Part shown: positions 25,342-33,269 of the stretch, one piece after another
Position numbering within the stretch: the stretch's first letter is position 1
How the letters are laid out: each line of letters opens with the position of its first letter
NCBI GenBank assembly: GCA_022706685.1
Contig: JAKJCA010000021.1
Location: forward strand, 1 to 43,986
Length of the DNA: 43,986 nt
Reading direction: 5' to 3'
DNA from: Bacillota bacterium
GTDB lineage: Bacteria; Bacillota; Clostridia; Oscillospirales; Acutalibacteraceae
The notes under the pieces: model-generated
The model's database searches: none
What the model saw: the letters and a program-made list of their open reading frames with translations, nothing else
What the model was told of the DNA's origin: nothing
Program-made: the position numbers and the translations under genes

Positions 25342-26085
25342 ATGAAAAAAGAACGTCTCGATAAAATAGTCGCCTCGTCGATGGGTGTTTCCAGATCGGA
25401 GGCAGGCAAACTCGTCAGGAGCGGCGCGGTCACGCTGGCCGGCGCCGCCTTGCGCAACCCCTCCCTGCGGCTGGACGCACAGGCAGCGGCGCTCGCCTGC
25501 GGCGCGCGGGAGCTAAACGCGAAGCAGCACGTGACCCTGATGCTCCATAAGCCCGCCGGGGTGCTCAGCGCCTCGCGCGACGCGCGGGCAAAGACCGTCG
25601 TCGACCTCCTGCCGCCCGAGTATGCACGCCGCGGGCTTTTTCCGGCCGGCCGGCTGGATAAAGACGCCACGGGCCTGCTGCTGCTGACCGACGACGGAGA
25701 ACTGGCGCACCGCGTTATTTCCCCGAAAAAGCACGTATGGAAAACGTATGAAGTCCTTCTTGCCGCCGCGCCGGACGCCGCTCAGCTCGACGCCGTGCAA
25801 AACTCCATCACGCTCGCCGACGGTCAGCGGTGCCTGCCGGCGGTCGCGGTCCGTACCCCGAAGCCAAATGTTGTGCTCGTGAGAATCCGCGAGGGCAAGT
25901 ACCACCAGATCAAGCGCATGTTCGCCGCCGCGGGCAACGCGGTGGCCGGCCTGAAACGCACCGCTGTCGGGGGCCTCGCGCTTGACGAAGGCCTGGCGCC
26001 GGGAGAATACAGGGAACTCGGCGAAACCGATATTGCCCGCATTTTCGAGCAGCCGGCGCCCCTGACGCCGGAATCTTTTGCTTGA
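25342..26085 (+). CDS. RsuA/RluB-family rRNA pseudouridine synthase
   Basis: The 247-residue product has an N-terminal S4 RNA-binding domain (RLDKIVASSMGVSRSEAGKL, about 5-45) and the RsuA-type catalytic domain: LMLHKPAGVLSA, catalytic Asp in GRLDKDATGLLLLT (near 105), and REGKYHQIKRMF. It makes one pseudouridine in 16S or 23S rRNA. RsuA is favoured by size. The upstream ribosome site is weak, which fits coupling to the ThuA-like gene. Its stop codon lies within the -35 of the greA promoter. Confidence 0.9.
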   Translation: MKKERLDKIVASSMGVSRSEAGKLVRSGAVTLAGAALRNPSLRLDAQAAALACGARELNAKQHVTLMLHKPAGVLSASRDARAKTVVDLLPPEYARRGLFPAGRLDKDATGLLLLTDDGELAHRVISPKKHVWKTYEVLLAAAPDAAQLDAVQNSITLADGQRCLPAVAVRTPKPNVVLVRIREGKYHQIKRMFAAAGNAVAGLKRTAVGGLALDEGLAPGEYRELGETDIARIFEQPAPLTPESFA

Positions 26086-26110
26086 CATATTTTATTGATA
26101 TACCTATAAT
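26082..26110 (+). promoter_or_regulatory. Consensus promoter of the greA-lysS-teichoic acid transcript
   Basis: A perfect TTGACA (26082-26087), 17-base spacer, perfect TATAAT (26105-26110). The TTGACA overlaps the TGA of the preceding gene. A leader of about 140 bases follows before greA. Confidence 0.9.
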
Positions 26111-26181
26111 GGTGTTTACCGAATCGAGATGCCGTTTTGCGCCGCTTGCATTCGGTCTGTTATTATAAAAGGACGAACGGG

Positions 26182-26229
26182 ATGTCAGCCGTGGTCAGTG
26201 TGCGACGGCTTGCATTTCTTGCTTATTGA
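26182..26229 (+). CDS. Possible 15-residue leader peptide upstream of greA
   Basis: ATG 26182 reads MSAVVSVRRLAFLAY then TGA, with AAGGA (26169-26173) eight bases upstream. It ends 27 bases before greA. It could be a leader peptide coupling translation to greA expression, or chance. There is no hairpin pair that clearly makes an attenuator. Confidence 0.3.
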   Translation: MSAVVSVRRLAFLAY

Positions 26230-26256
26230 TCATCAGAAAGTTGAGGTTTATTCAGC

Positions 26257-26730
26257 ATGCAGGAAATCGTCATGACGCGCGAGGAATATCTGAAACTCGA
26301 AAAAAGGCTCGACGAACTCAACACGATCGGCCGAAATGAGATTGCCGAAAAAATTAAGGAAGCCCGCACCTTCGGCGACCTGAGCGAAAACGCCGAATAT
26401 AACGAGGCGATGAACGAGCAGGCGATGATGGAGGCGGAAATCGCCCAGATCGAACAGGACCTGGCCAACGCCAGAATCATCGACACCGAGGGCATCGGCA
26501 CCGAAATCGTCCAGCCGGGCGCCAAAGTCAAAATCAAAAACGTCAAAACGAAAGAGACCGAGGAGTACACCATCCTCGGCAAGACGCAGGCCGACCCCGA
26601 CAATAACATCATCTCCGACCTCTCGCCCCTGGGCAAAGCGCTTATCGGCCATAAGGCGGGGGAGACGGTCAAAGTCGAGGTGCCCAGCGGCGACATACTC
26701 GAGTTCAAGATCATGAAAATATCCAAGTAA
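26257..26730 (+). CDS. greA: Transcription elongation factor GreA
   Basis: GreA enters the secondary channel of RNA polymerase and stimulates cleavage of backtracked RNA. The 157-residue product has the N-terminal coiled coil with the acidic tip (ARTFGDLSENAEYNEA, about 35-50) and the FKBP-like C-terminal domain (GHKAGETVKVEVPSGD). The length is normal. ATG 26257 matches the usual family start. GAGG lies a little far upstream, and an inner ATG at 26272 has AGGA. lysS follows after 71 bases without a terminator. Confidence 0.97.
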   Translation: MQEIVMTREEYLKLEKRLDELNTIGRNEIAEKIKEARTFGDLSENAEYNEAMNEQAMMEAEIAQIEQDLANARIIDTEGIGTEIVQPGAKVKIKNVKTKETEEYTILGKTQADPDNNIISDLSPLGKALIGHKAGETVKVEVPSGDILEFKIMKISK

Positions 26731-26801
26731 ACAACGGGCGATGGGCACAGTCCGTCGCCTTTCTTTCTGTTATCCGCAAAACGAGAGATGGAGCGAACAC
26801 T

Positions 26802-28310
26802 ATGAGCGACGATACTGTCACCGGCGCCCTGCCCGGCGCGGAAGGCGCGGCCGCGGAGGACGAAAACGAACTCAGGCAGATCCGGCTGGAGAAACTCGGC
26901 GCCCTCAAGGCCGCCGGGCATGACCCTTTCGCCGTCACCACCGCCGTGCAGACGGCCTGGGCCGCCGATGTTGTCCGTGATTTCGACACCCTCGAAAACA
27001 GCGACGTTTCCCTATGCGGCAGAATGATGTCCCGACGCGATATGGGCAAAGCCAATTTCATCGACATCCTTGACCGCACGGGCCGCATTCAGGTCTACGT
27101 GCGCGTCGACGACGTCGGGGAGGAGTTGTTCGCCGATTTCAAGAAATGGGACATCGGCGACCTGATTGAAGTCGGCGGCTTCGTCTTCCGCACCCGCCGC
27201 GGCGAGATTTCCGTTCATGCCAAAAACCTCAGGCTCCTGGCCAAATCGCTGCTGCCCCTGCCCGAAAAGTATCACGGCCTCAAGGACACCGACATCCGTT
27301 ACCGCCGCCGCTATGTCGACCTCATCGTCAACCCGGAGGTGCGCGACACCTTTATCAAGCGCTCGGCCATTATCAGGGAGATCCGCGACCGCCTCGACCG
27401 CCAGGGTTTCATCGAGGTCGAAACGCCCATGCTCGTCCCCAACGCGGGCGGCGCCGCCGCGCGGCCGTTCACCACGCACCACAACTCGCTCGACGAGGAC
27501 CTCTACCTGCGTATTTCCATCGAACTGTACCATAAGCGCCTGATCGTCGGCGGGCTGGAGCGCGTGTACGAAATCGGCAGGGTTTTCCGCAACGAGGGGC
27601 TTTCGGTGCGGCACAACCCGGAGTTTACGCTGCTGGAACTCTACCAGGCTTATACCGACTATTACGGAATGATGGAACTGGCGGAAGACCTTATCGTCAC
27701 CGTCGCACAGCGCGTTCTGGGCACCAAAACGATTACCTATGAAGGCACGCAGATCAACCTTTGCGGCCCCTTCGAACGCCTGACGATGGTAGACGCCGTG
27801 AAAAAATATACGGGCATAGACTTTGACGCCCTGGACCTGGAAGGCGCGCGCGAAGCCGCGCGCGAACGCGGGGTCGAGTTTGAACCGCGCCACCGCAAAG
27901 GCGAACTGCTCAACCTCTTTTTCGAACATTTTGTCGAGGAGAACCTCATCCAGCCCGTTTTTATCCTCGACTATCCGGTCGAGATTTCCCCCCTTGCCAA
28001 ACGCAAGGCGTCCAACCCCGACTTCGTCGAGCGTTTCGAGCTGTTCATCACCGGCAGGGAAATGGCCAACGCCTTCTCCGAACTCAACGATCCGGTTGAC
28101 CAGCGCGGGCGTTTCGAGGCGCAGGAAGCCCTTATCGCCGCAGGCGACGAGGAAGCCAACCACACCGACGAAGATTTCCTCACCGCGCTCGAGGTCGGCA
28201 TGCCCCCCACGGGCGGCATCGGCATCGGCATCGACCGCCTGGTGATGCTGTTGACCGACAGTTCCTCGATACGCGACGTGCTGCTCTTCCCGACGATGAA
28301 AAGGCTGTAA
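26802..28310 (+). CDS. lysS: Lysyl-tRNA synthetase, class II
   Basis: LysS charges tRNA-Lys. The 502-residue product has the anticodon-binding OB fold (about 60-170; GRMMSRRDMGKANFIDILD) and the class II catalytic core: motif 1 around FIEVETPML, motif 2 FRNEGLSVRHNPEFTLLE, motif 3 GIGIGIDRLVMLLT. The N-terminus is a short acidic Ala-rich extension. GGAG lies upstream of the ATG. The greA-lysS order is common in Firmicutes. The first teichoic acid gene begins ten bases after its stop, so expression is probably joint. There is no T-box in the 71-base gap. Confidence 0.97.
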   Translation: MSDDTVTGALPGAEGAAAEDENELRQIRLEKLGALKAAGHDPFAVTTAVQTAWAADVVRDFDTLENSDVSLCGRMMSRRDMGKANFIDILDRTGRIQVYVRVDDVGEELFADFKKWDIGDLIEVGGFVFRTRRGEISVHAKNLRLLAKSLLPLPEKYHGLKDTDIRYRRRYVDLIVNPEVRDTFIKRSAIIREIRDRLDRQGFIEVETPMLVPNAGGAAARPFTTHHNSLDEDLYLRISIELYHKRLIVGGLERVYEIGRVFRNEGLSVRHNPEFTLLELYQAYTDYYGMMELAEDLIVTVAQRVLGTKTITYEGTQINLCGPFERLTMVDAVKKYTGIDFDALDLEGAREAARERGVEFEPRHRKGELLNLFFEHFVEENLIQPVFILDYPVEISPLAKRKASNPDFVERFELFITGREMANAFSELNDPVDQRGRFEAQEALIAAGDEEANHTDEDFLTALEVGMPPTGGIGIGIDRLVMLLTDSSSIRDVLLFPTMKRL

Positions 28311-28319
28311 AGCGGGCCT

Positions 28320-29036
28320 ATGAAGATATCGGTCGCTCTCGCCGCCTGCCGCGGCGAACCCTATATCACTCAACAGCTCGCGAGCGTTTTGTGCCAGCTG
28401 GGCCCCGGCGACGAGGTCGTCGTTTCCGACGACGACGCGGCGGGCGGCTGTCTCGCGGCGGCGCGGTCGATGGGCGACGGCAGGATTATCTGCCTGCAGG
28501 GCCCCGGCAAAGGAGTCGTCAAAAATGTCGAAAACGCCCTCGGCGCCTGTACGGGCGACCTGATATTTCTATGCGACCAGGACGACGTCTGGCTGCCGGG
28601 CAAGGTCGAGGCCGTCGTCAAAGCCGTCGAGAACGGCGCCAGGGTCGTGCTGCATGACGCGAAGGTGACCGACGCCGGCCTTCAAGTGACGGCGGAATCG
28701 TTTTTCGCCCAGCGCGGCAGCCGCCCGGGCTTCTGGCGCAACCTTGTTAAAAACAGTTTCGTCGGCTGCTGTATGGCGTTCACGGCCTCTTACAAAGACC
28801 GTTTTCTGCCCTTCCCCGAGAAACTCCCGATGCACGACTGGTGGATCGGCCTGCTGGCCTCGCTTGACAAAGGGGCGGTCGTTTTCCTCCGCGAGCCGCT
28901 GCTGCTGTACCGCCGCCATCCGGGCACCGTGACCGGGCGTTCAACCGGGTTATTCCAAAAAACCGCCTGGCGCGCCAGGATGCTTTACCTGTCGGCCTCC
29001 CGCTTCGCCGCGGACAGAAAACGGAGCAACGTATGA
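28320..29036 (+). CDS. Family 2 glycosyltransferase, rhamnosyltransferase-like
   Basis: The 238-residue GT-A enzyme has the start KISVALAACRGEPYITQQL, nucleotide-binding acidic triplet SDDDAA, DXD-type FLCDQDDVW (near 82) and the late MHDWWIGLLA motif seen in WbgA/RfbF-like rhamnosyltransferases. It is cytoplasmic, acting on a lipid-linked precursor. It is the first gene of the wall-polymer locus and overlaps the next by four bases (ATGA). The sugar donor is not provable from sequence. Confidence 0.88.
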   Translation: MKISVALAACRGEPYITQQLASVLCQLGPGDEVVVSDDDAAGGCLAAARSMGDGRIICLQGPGKGVVKNVENALGACTGDLIFLCDQDDVWLPGKVEAVVKAVENGARVVLHDAKVTDAGLQVTAESFFAQRGSRPGFWRNLVKNSFVGCCMAFTASYKDRFLPFPEKLPMHDWWIGLLASLDKGAVVFLREPLLLYRRHPGTVTGRSTGLFQKTAWRARMLYLSASRFAADRKRSNV

Positions 29037-29794
29037 AAACAACCAGGGTAACCGGCTGCGTCGTGACGCATAACAACATCCGCTCCATCGAAAAGACCCT
29101 CGAATCGCTGCTGACTTATACCCGGGGCGTCGATTTCAAACTTTTCGTCGTCGACAATTCCTCGACCGACGGAACGCCCGAACTGGTCAGGGAGAAGTTC
29201 CCTGCCGTCGAACTTATCGAAACGGGGGAGAACAGGGGCTTCGGCGCGGGGCACAACACCGTACTCGGGAGACTCGACGCCGATTACCACGCCATCATCA
29301 ACCCCGATATCGATATTAAAGAAGACGTCGTGTCGATTCTAGCGGCCTTCCTCGACGCCAACGGGGATATCGGCCTCGCCTCGCCGAAAATCTGTTTTCC
29401 GGACGGCCGTCCTCAAATCCTGGGCAAGCGCAACCCTACGCTGCGCTACCTTGCCGCCAGCCGCCTGCGCGGCCACGGCGAACCGGGCAAAATCCTGCGC
29501 GAATACGCCATGCTCGACGAGGACGGGTCCAAACCCTTCGACATCGAGAACGCCACGGGCTGCTTCATGATGCTGCGCACGCAGCTGTTCCTGGAGGCGG
29601 GCGGCTTTGACGAACACTATTTTATGTATTTTGAAGACTGCGACCTGACCAGAACCGTCAGACAGCGCGCGCGCGCCGTTTTCTGCCCCTACGCGACGGT
29701 CTACCACGTCTGGGGCAGGGACAGCAAAAAAGACCCGAAACTCATGCTCATCCAAATCAAGTCCATGCTGTACTACTTCCGCAAGTGGAGGTAA
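29033..29794 (+). CDS. Family 2 glycosyltransferase, WbbL-like
   Basis: The 253-residue product has FVVDNSSTDGT (GT-A nucleotide site), ENRGFGAGHN, INPDIDI (metal-binding DXD position), CFMMLR and the acceptor-site EDCDLTRTVR. These match dTDP-rhamnosyltransferases such as WbbL, though other deoxysugar donors are possible. Its ATG overlaps the previous stop. It likely adds a sugar to the linkage unit or the repeating unit before export by the ABC transporter encoded next. Confidence 0.9.
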   Translation: MKTTRVTGCVVTHNNIRSIEKTLESLLTYTRGVDFKLFVVDNSSTDGTPELVREKFPAVELIETGENRGFGAGHNTVLGRLDADYHAIINPDIDIKEDVVSILAAFLDANGDIGLASPKICFPDGRPQILGKRNPTLRYLAASRLRGHGEPGKILREYAMLDEDGSKPFDIENATGCFMMLRTQLFLEAGGFDEHYFMYFEDCDLTRTVRQRARAVFCPYATVYHVWGRDSKKDPKLMLIQIKSMLYYFRKWR

Positions 29795-29801
29795 ACGGGC
29801 C

Positions 29802-30611
29802 ATGACGAAGTATTTCAAGAACTTCATCAAATACCGCTATTTGTTCTGGGAGATCGTCCGCAAGAACGTAAAACTTCAATACCGCGATTCGGTGCTGGGC
29901 ATTTTCTGGACCTTTTTGCAGCCCCTGCTGACGACGCTGGTGCTGGTGCTCGTCTTCGGCCGCGTTTTCGGCAAGAGTTCCGAAGGCGTCGTCAGTTATC
30001 CCATTTACCTGCTCTGCGGCCGCCTGCTGTACGAATTTTTCAGCCAGGCGACCAAACGCGCGATGCGTTCGGTTTCCAACAGCGCGTCCGTCATCAAAAA
30101 AGTCTACGTGCCCAAGTATATATACCCCCTTGCCAATGTCGGCTCCAACTTTTTCACTTTTCTGATTTCCCTGCTCGTGCTTGTCGCCATGATGGCGTAC
30201 TATATGATTTTCACCGACACGCCGCTTCATATCACGCCGTATATCCTGCTGTCCGTCGTGCCGATTCTGGTGCTGCTGCTGCTGAGTATCGGCGTTGGGC
30301 TTATTCTGTCTGTGCTTACGGTGTTCTTCAAGGACGTCGAATACCTCTACGAGGTGTTCTGTCTGCTGCTGTTCTACATGACGCCCATCATCTACAAACT
30401 CGACCAGCTCGACCTCAAAGGCTGGGTGAGTTTGGGGCTCAAAGCCAATCCGCTGTATTCCATCGTGTCGATGTTCCGCAGCTGCGTGCTCTTCGGCGAA
30501 ATGTGGGATTGGAACTGGCTTTATTATTCCCTCGGTTTCAGCCTGCTGACCGTCGCGGTCGGTATGGCGCTGTTCTATAAAAAGCAGGATAAGTTCATCC
30601 TGTATCTGTAA
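29802..30611 (+). CDS. tagG: Teichoic acid/polysaccharide ABC exporter, permease
   Basis: The 269-residue membrane protein is of the TagG/Wzm (ABC2) type: an N-terminal amphipathic stretch KNVKLQYRDSVLGIFWTFLQPLL, then six membrane spans, with FCLLLFYMTPIIY near the end. It pairs with the ATPase encoded 25 bases downstream to flip the undecaprenyl-linked polymer across the membrane. The gene symbol follows from context (tarIJ and polymerase genes). Wzm-type O-antigen or other glycan export is the alternative. Confidence 0.9.
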   Translation: MTKYFKNFIKYRYLFWEIVRKNVKLQYRDSVLGIFWTFLQPLLTTLVLVLVFGRVFGKSSEGVVSYPIYLLCGRLLYEFFSQATKRAMRSVSNSASVIKKVYVPKYIYPLANVGSNFFTFLISLLVLVAMMAYYMIFTDTPLHITPYILLSVVPILVLLLLSIGVGLILSVLTVFFKDVEYLYEVFCLLLFYMTPIIYKLDQLDLKGWVSLGLKANPLYSIVSMFRSCVLFGEMWDWNWLYYSLGFSLLTVAVGMALFYKKQDKFILYL

Positions 30612-30636
30612 TCGGCTTGTCCGGCCTGGAGGCGTT

Positions 30637-31380
30637 ATGGCAAAAACCGCAATCGCCGTCGATCAAGTCAGCGTCATGTTCAACCTCAACAACGAGAAGA
30701 TCGACAATATCAAGGAGTATTTCATCAAGTTCGTCACCCGCAAACTGCGTTTCAAGGAGTTCTGGGCGCTGCGGGATATCTCCTTCACCGTCGCCAAAGG
30801 CGAACGCCTGGGCATTCTCGGCTTCAACGGGGCGGGGAAAAGCACCCTGCTGAAAGTCATCGCCGGCGTGCTCAAACCCACAAAAGGCAGCATCAAAGTC
30901 AGCGGCGTCATCGCGCCGATGCTCGAACTCGGCGCCGGTTTCGATATGAACTATTCGGGCAAGGAAAATATTTTTCTGTACGCCGCGACGATGGGCTATC
31001 CACGCAGGTTCACCGAAAGCAAATATGACGAGATCGTCGATTTCAGCGAACTGCAGGATTTCATCAACGTTCCGGTCAAGAACTATTCCTCGGGCATGCG
31101 CGCGCGCCTGGGTTTCGCCATCGCCACGGCCGTCGAGCCCGATATTCTCATTCTCGACGAGGTGCTTTCCGTCGGCGACGCCAAGTTCAGAATCAAGAGC
31201 GAGGCCAAAATCAAGAGCATGTTCGAAAAAGGCGTCACCGTCCTGTTCGTTTCCCACAATACCGACCAGGTCCGGCGATTGTGCAACAAGGCCATCCTGC
31301 TCGACAAGGGCACCATTATCGCGCTGGGCACGGCCGACGAGGTCTGCGATATTTACGACGAAAAGGTCAAGAAGAAATAA
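30637..31380 (+). CDS. tagH: Teichoic acid/polysaccharide ABC exporter, ATPase
   Basis: The 247-residue ATPase has Walker A GFNGAGKST (about 67-75), the exporter-specific N-terminal FWALRDISFTV, signature YSSGMRARLGFAIATAV, Walker B ILILDEVLSVGDAKF and switch VSHN. It lacks the C-terminal carbohydrate-binding or SH3 extension found in Wzt and in Bacillus TagH, so export is probably coupled to a length- and substrate-tolerant transporter. GGAGG precedes the ATG. Confidence 0.93.
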   Translation: MAKTAIAVDQVSVMFNLNNEKIDNIKEYFIKFVTRKLRFKEFWALRDISFTVAKGERLGILGFNGAGKSTLLKVIAGVLKPTKGSIKVSGVIAPMLELGAGFDMNYSGKENIFLYAATMGYPRRFTESKYDEIVDFSELQDFINVPVKNYSSGMRARLGFAIATAVEPDILILDEVLSVGDAKFRIKSEAKIKSMFEKGVTVLFVSHNTDQVRRLCNKAILLDKGTIIALGTADEVCDIYDEKVKKK

Positions 31381-31382
31381 CA

Positions 31383-31412
31383 CGGTTGGCCGCTTGAATA
31401 AGCGATCAACCG
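31383..31412 (+). other. Intercistronic hairpin between tagH and tarI
   Basis: Inverted repeat CGGTTG-GC-CGCTT, loop GAAT, AAGCG-AT-CAACCG. There is no T run after it, so it is not a standard terminator. It may be an mRNA-stability or processing element. Confidence 0.5.
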
Positions 31413-31453
31413 GAAATAACGCGTTCGCCCAAGTACCGGAAAGGGGAAGGCAC

Positions 31454-32170
31454 ATGGTCATCGGAGCGGTTTTTGCCGGAGGGTCCGGCAGCAGAATGGG
31501 CAGTACGGACACGCCCAAACAATACCTTATGCTCGGCAGCAAGCCGATACTGGTCCATACGGTCGAAAAACTGTATCTTCATCCGGCGCTCGACCATATC
31601 GTCGTGCTTTGCCCGGAAAACTGGATCAGGCAGACGCTCGATATGCTCTCCAAAAGCCTGCCGGCAGACGGCCGCCTTGCGGTCATCGCCGGCGGCGCGA
31701 CGCGCAACGATACCCTCGCCAACGCCATCGCCTACGTCGAAAAGCAGTTCGGCCTCGCCCCCGATACGGTGCTGTTGACCCACGACGCGGTGCGCCCCTT
31801 TGTCACGCACCGCATCATCTCCGAAAACATCGAGGCGGCCCGGAAGTACGGCGCCTGCGATACCGTCGTCGCCGCGTCCGACACCATCGTCGAAAGCGCG
31901 GACAACCGTTTTATCAGCGCGATCCCCGAGCGCCGCATGATGTACCAGGGGCAGACTCCGCAGACCTTCCTGGCCCTAAAACTTAAAACGGTTTTCGAAA
32001 GCCTCACCACCGCCGAAAAGGCCACCCTGACCGACGCGTGCAAAGTTTTCTCGCTCAAAGGCGAACCGGTCCGCCTCGTCGAGGGCGAAGTGTTCAACAT
32101 CAAAATCACCTACCCCTTCGACCTCAAGGTCGCCGCCGCCCTGCTCGAGGGGGCCGCCCGCGATGATTAA
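31454..32170 (+). CDS. tarI: Ribitol-5-phosphate cytidylyltransferase
   Basis: TarI makes CDP-ribitol from ribitol-5-phosphate and CTP. The 238-residue product is an IspD-like nucleotidyltransferase: AGGSGSRMGSTDTPKQYL at the N-terminus, HDAVRPFV in the middle and a C-terminal DACKVFSLKGEPVRLVEGE. The IspD reading is set aside because tarJ follows with an eight-base overlap, the standard pairing. The start ATG 31454 has AAGGGGAAGG just before it, although the frame is open from 31025. Confidence 0.92.
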   Translation: MVIGAVFAGGSGSRMGSTDTPKQYLMLGSKPILVHTVEKLYLHPALDHIVVLCPENWIRQTLDMLSKSLPADGRLAVIAGGATRNDTLANAIAYVEKQFGLAPDTVLLTHDAVRPFVTHRIISENIEAARKYGACDTVVAASDTIVESADNRFISAIPERRMMYQGQTPQTFLALKLKTVFESLTTAEKATLTDACKVFSLKGEPVRLVEGEVFNIKITYPFDLKVAAALLEGAARDD

Positions 32171-33188
32171 CGCCGTTTACCAGCTGGTGAAGCCGGGCAT
32201 GATCGACGTCACCTACAAGGAGTTCGCCCTTGAGGGGGACAAGGCGGTCGTCCGCCCGCTGCGGCTGTCCATCTGCAAGGCGGACAGCCGCTATTACGGC
32301 GGCAAACGCTCGCACGAGGCCATCCGCCGCAAACTGCCCATGGCGCTGATTCACGAGTGTGTCGCCGAAGTCGTTTACGACCCGTCGGGCGCTTTTAGCC
32401 CCGGCGCGCGCGTCGTTCCCGTCCCCAACGCGCCGACGCACAGCGACGACGTCGTCGCGGAGAATTACCTGGAAAGCAGCCGCTTCGCCTCAAGTTCCGC
32501 CGACGGCTTCCTTCAGGACTATATTTTTATCGAACCCACTCGACTGGTGCCGATGCCCGAGGACATCGACCTTAACGTCGCCGCTTTTACCGAACTCGTC
32601 AGCGTCGCCATGCATGCCGTCGCGAGATTTGAGAAGTTTTCGCACGCGCGCAGGGATGACCTGGGCGTCTGGGGCGACGGCAACCTCGGCTATATCACCG
32701 CGCTGATGCTGAAATATGTTTTCCCTTACGCCTCCCTGCGGGTGTTCGGCGCCGTGGAAGAAAAGCTGTCGTACTTCACCTTTGCCGCCGGCGCTTACCA
32801 TGTCGACGCCGATATCGGCGGCATGCGCGTCGACCACGCCTTCGAGTGCGTCGGCGGGTCCGACAGCGCCGCCGCCGTCAATCAGATCATCGGCCTCATC
32901 AAACCCGAGGGCACCGTCGCGCTGCTGGGCGTGTCGGAAACGGACGTGCCGCTGAATACCCGCCTGATTCTTGAAAAAGGGCTGCGCGTATTCGGCTCGA
33001 GCCGCAGCGGCAAAGCCGATTTCGTCTCGGCGGTCGAACTGATGCGCCAGTACCCCGAAATCCCGCGTTATCTCGTCAACCTCGTCGGCGACGTCGTCGA
33101 GGTCAGGAGTATCAGGGATATCCACCGCGCTTTCGAACTCGAAAGCAAACGCAGCTTCGGCAAGACCGTCCTCGTCTGGAATAAATAA
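32163..33188 (+). CDS. tarJ: Ribulose-5-phosphate reductase (ribitol-5-phosphate dehydrogenase)
   Basis: TarJ reduces ribulose-5-phosphate with NADPH to ribitol-5-phosphate for CDP-ribitol synthesis. The 341-residue medium-chain dehydrogenase follows known TarJ closely: INAVYQLVKPGMIDVTY, RPLRLSICKADSRYY, LIHECVAEVV, AENYLESSRF, GVWGDGNLGYI (Rossmann loop), DHAFECVGG, LLGVSETDVPLNTRL and GSSRSGKADF. The length is the same as in staphylococci. It identifies the polymer as ribitol-containing. Confidence 0.96.
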   Translation: MINAVYQLVKPGMIDVTYKEFALEGDKAVVRPLRLSICKADSRYYGGKRSHEAIRRKLPMALIHECVAEVVYDPSGAFSPGARVVPVPNAPTHSDDVVAENYLESSRFASSSADGFLQDYIFIEPTRLVPMPEDIDLNVAAFTELVSVAMHAVARFEKFSHARRDDLGVWGDGNLGYITALMLKYVFPYASLRVFGAVEEKLSYFTFAAGAYHVDADIGGMRVDHAFECVGGSDSAAAVNQIIGLIKPEGTVALLGVSETDVPLNTRLILEKGLRVFGSSRSGKADFVSAVELMRQYPEIPRYLVNLVGDVVEVRSIRDIHRAFELESKRSFGKTVLVWNK

Positions 33189-33269
33189 ATCACCGTTCGC
33201 GCACGAGGTTTCGGGGCCGCCGCGCGGTTTGGCTTTCGGCCGAAACAGCGTTTGATTTTGGAGGCGCTT

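Noticed and set aside
31454..32170. IspD (2-C-methyl-erythritol 4-phosphate cytidylyltransferase)
   Set aside because: The families are close, but overlap with an unmistakable tarJ and the teichoic acid context favour TarI.
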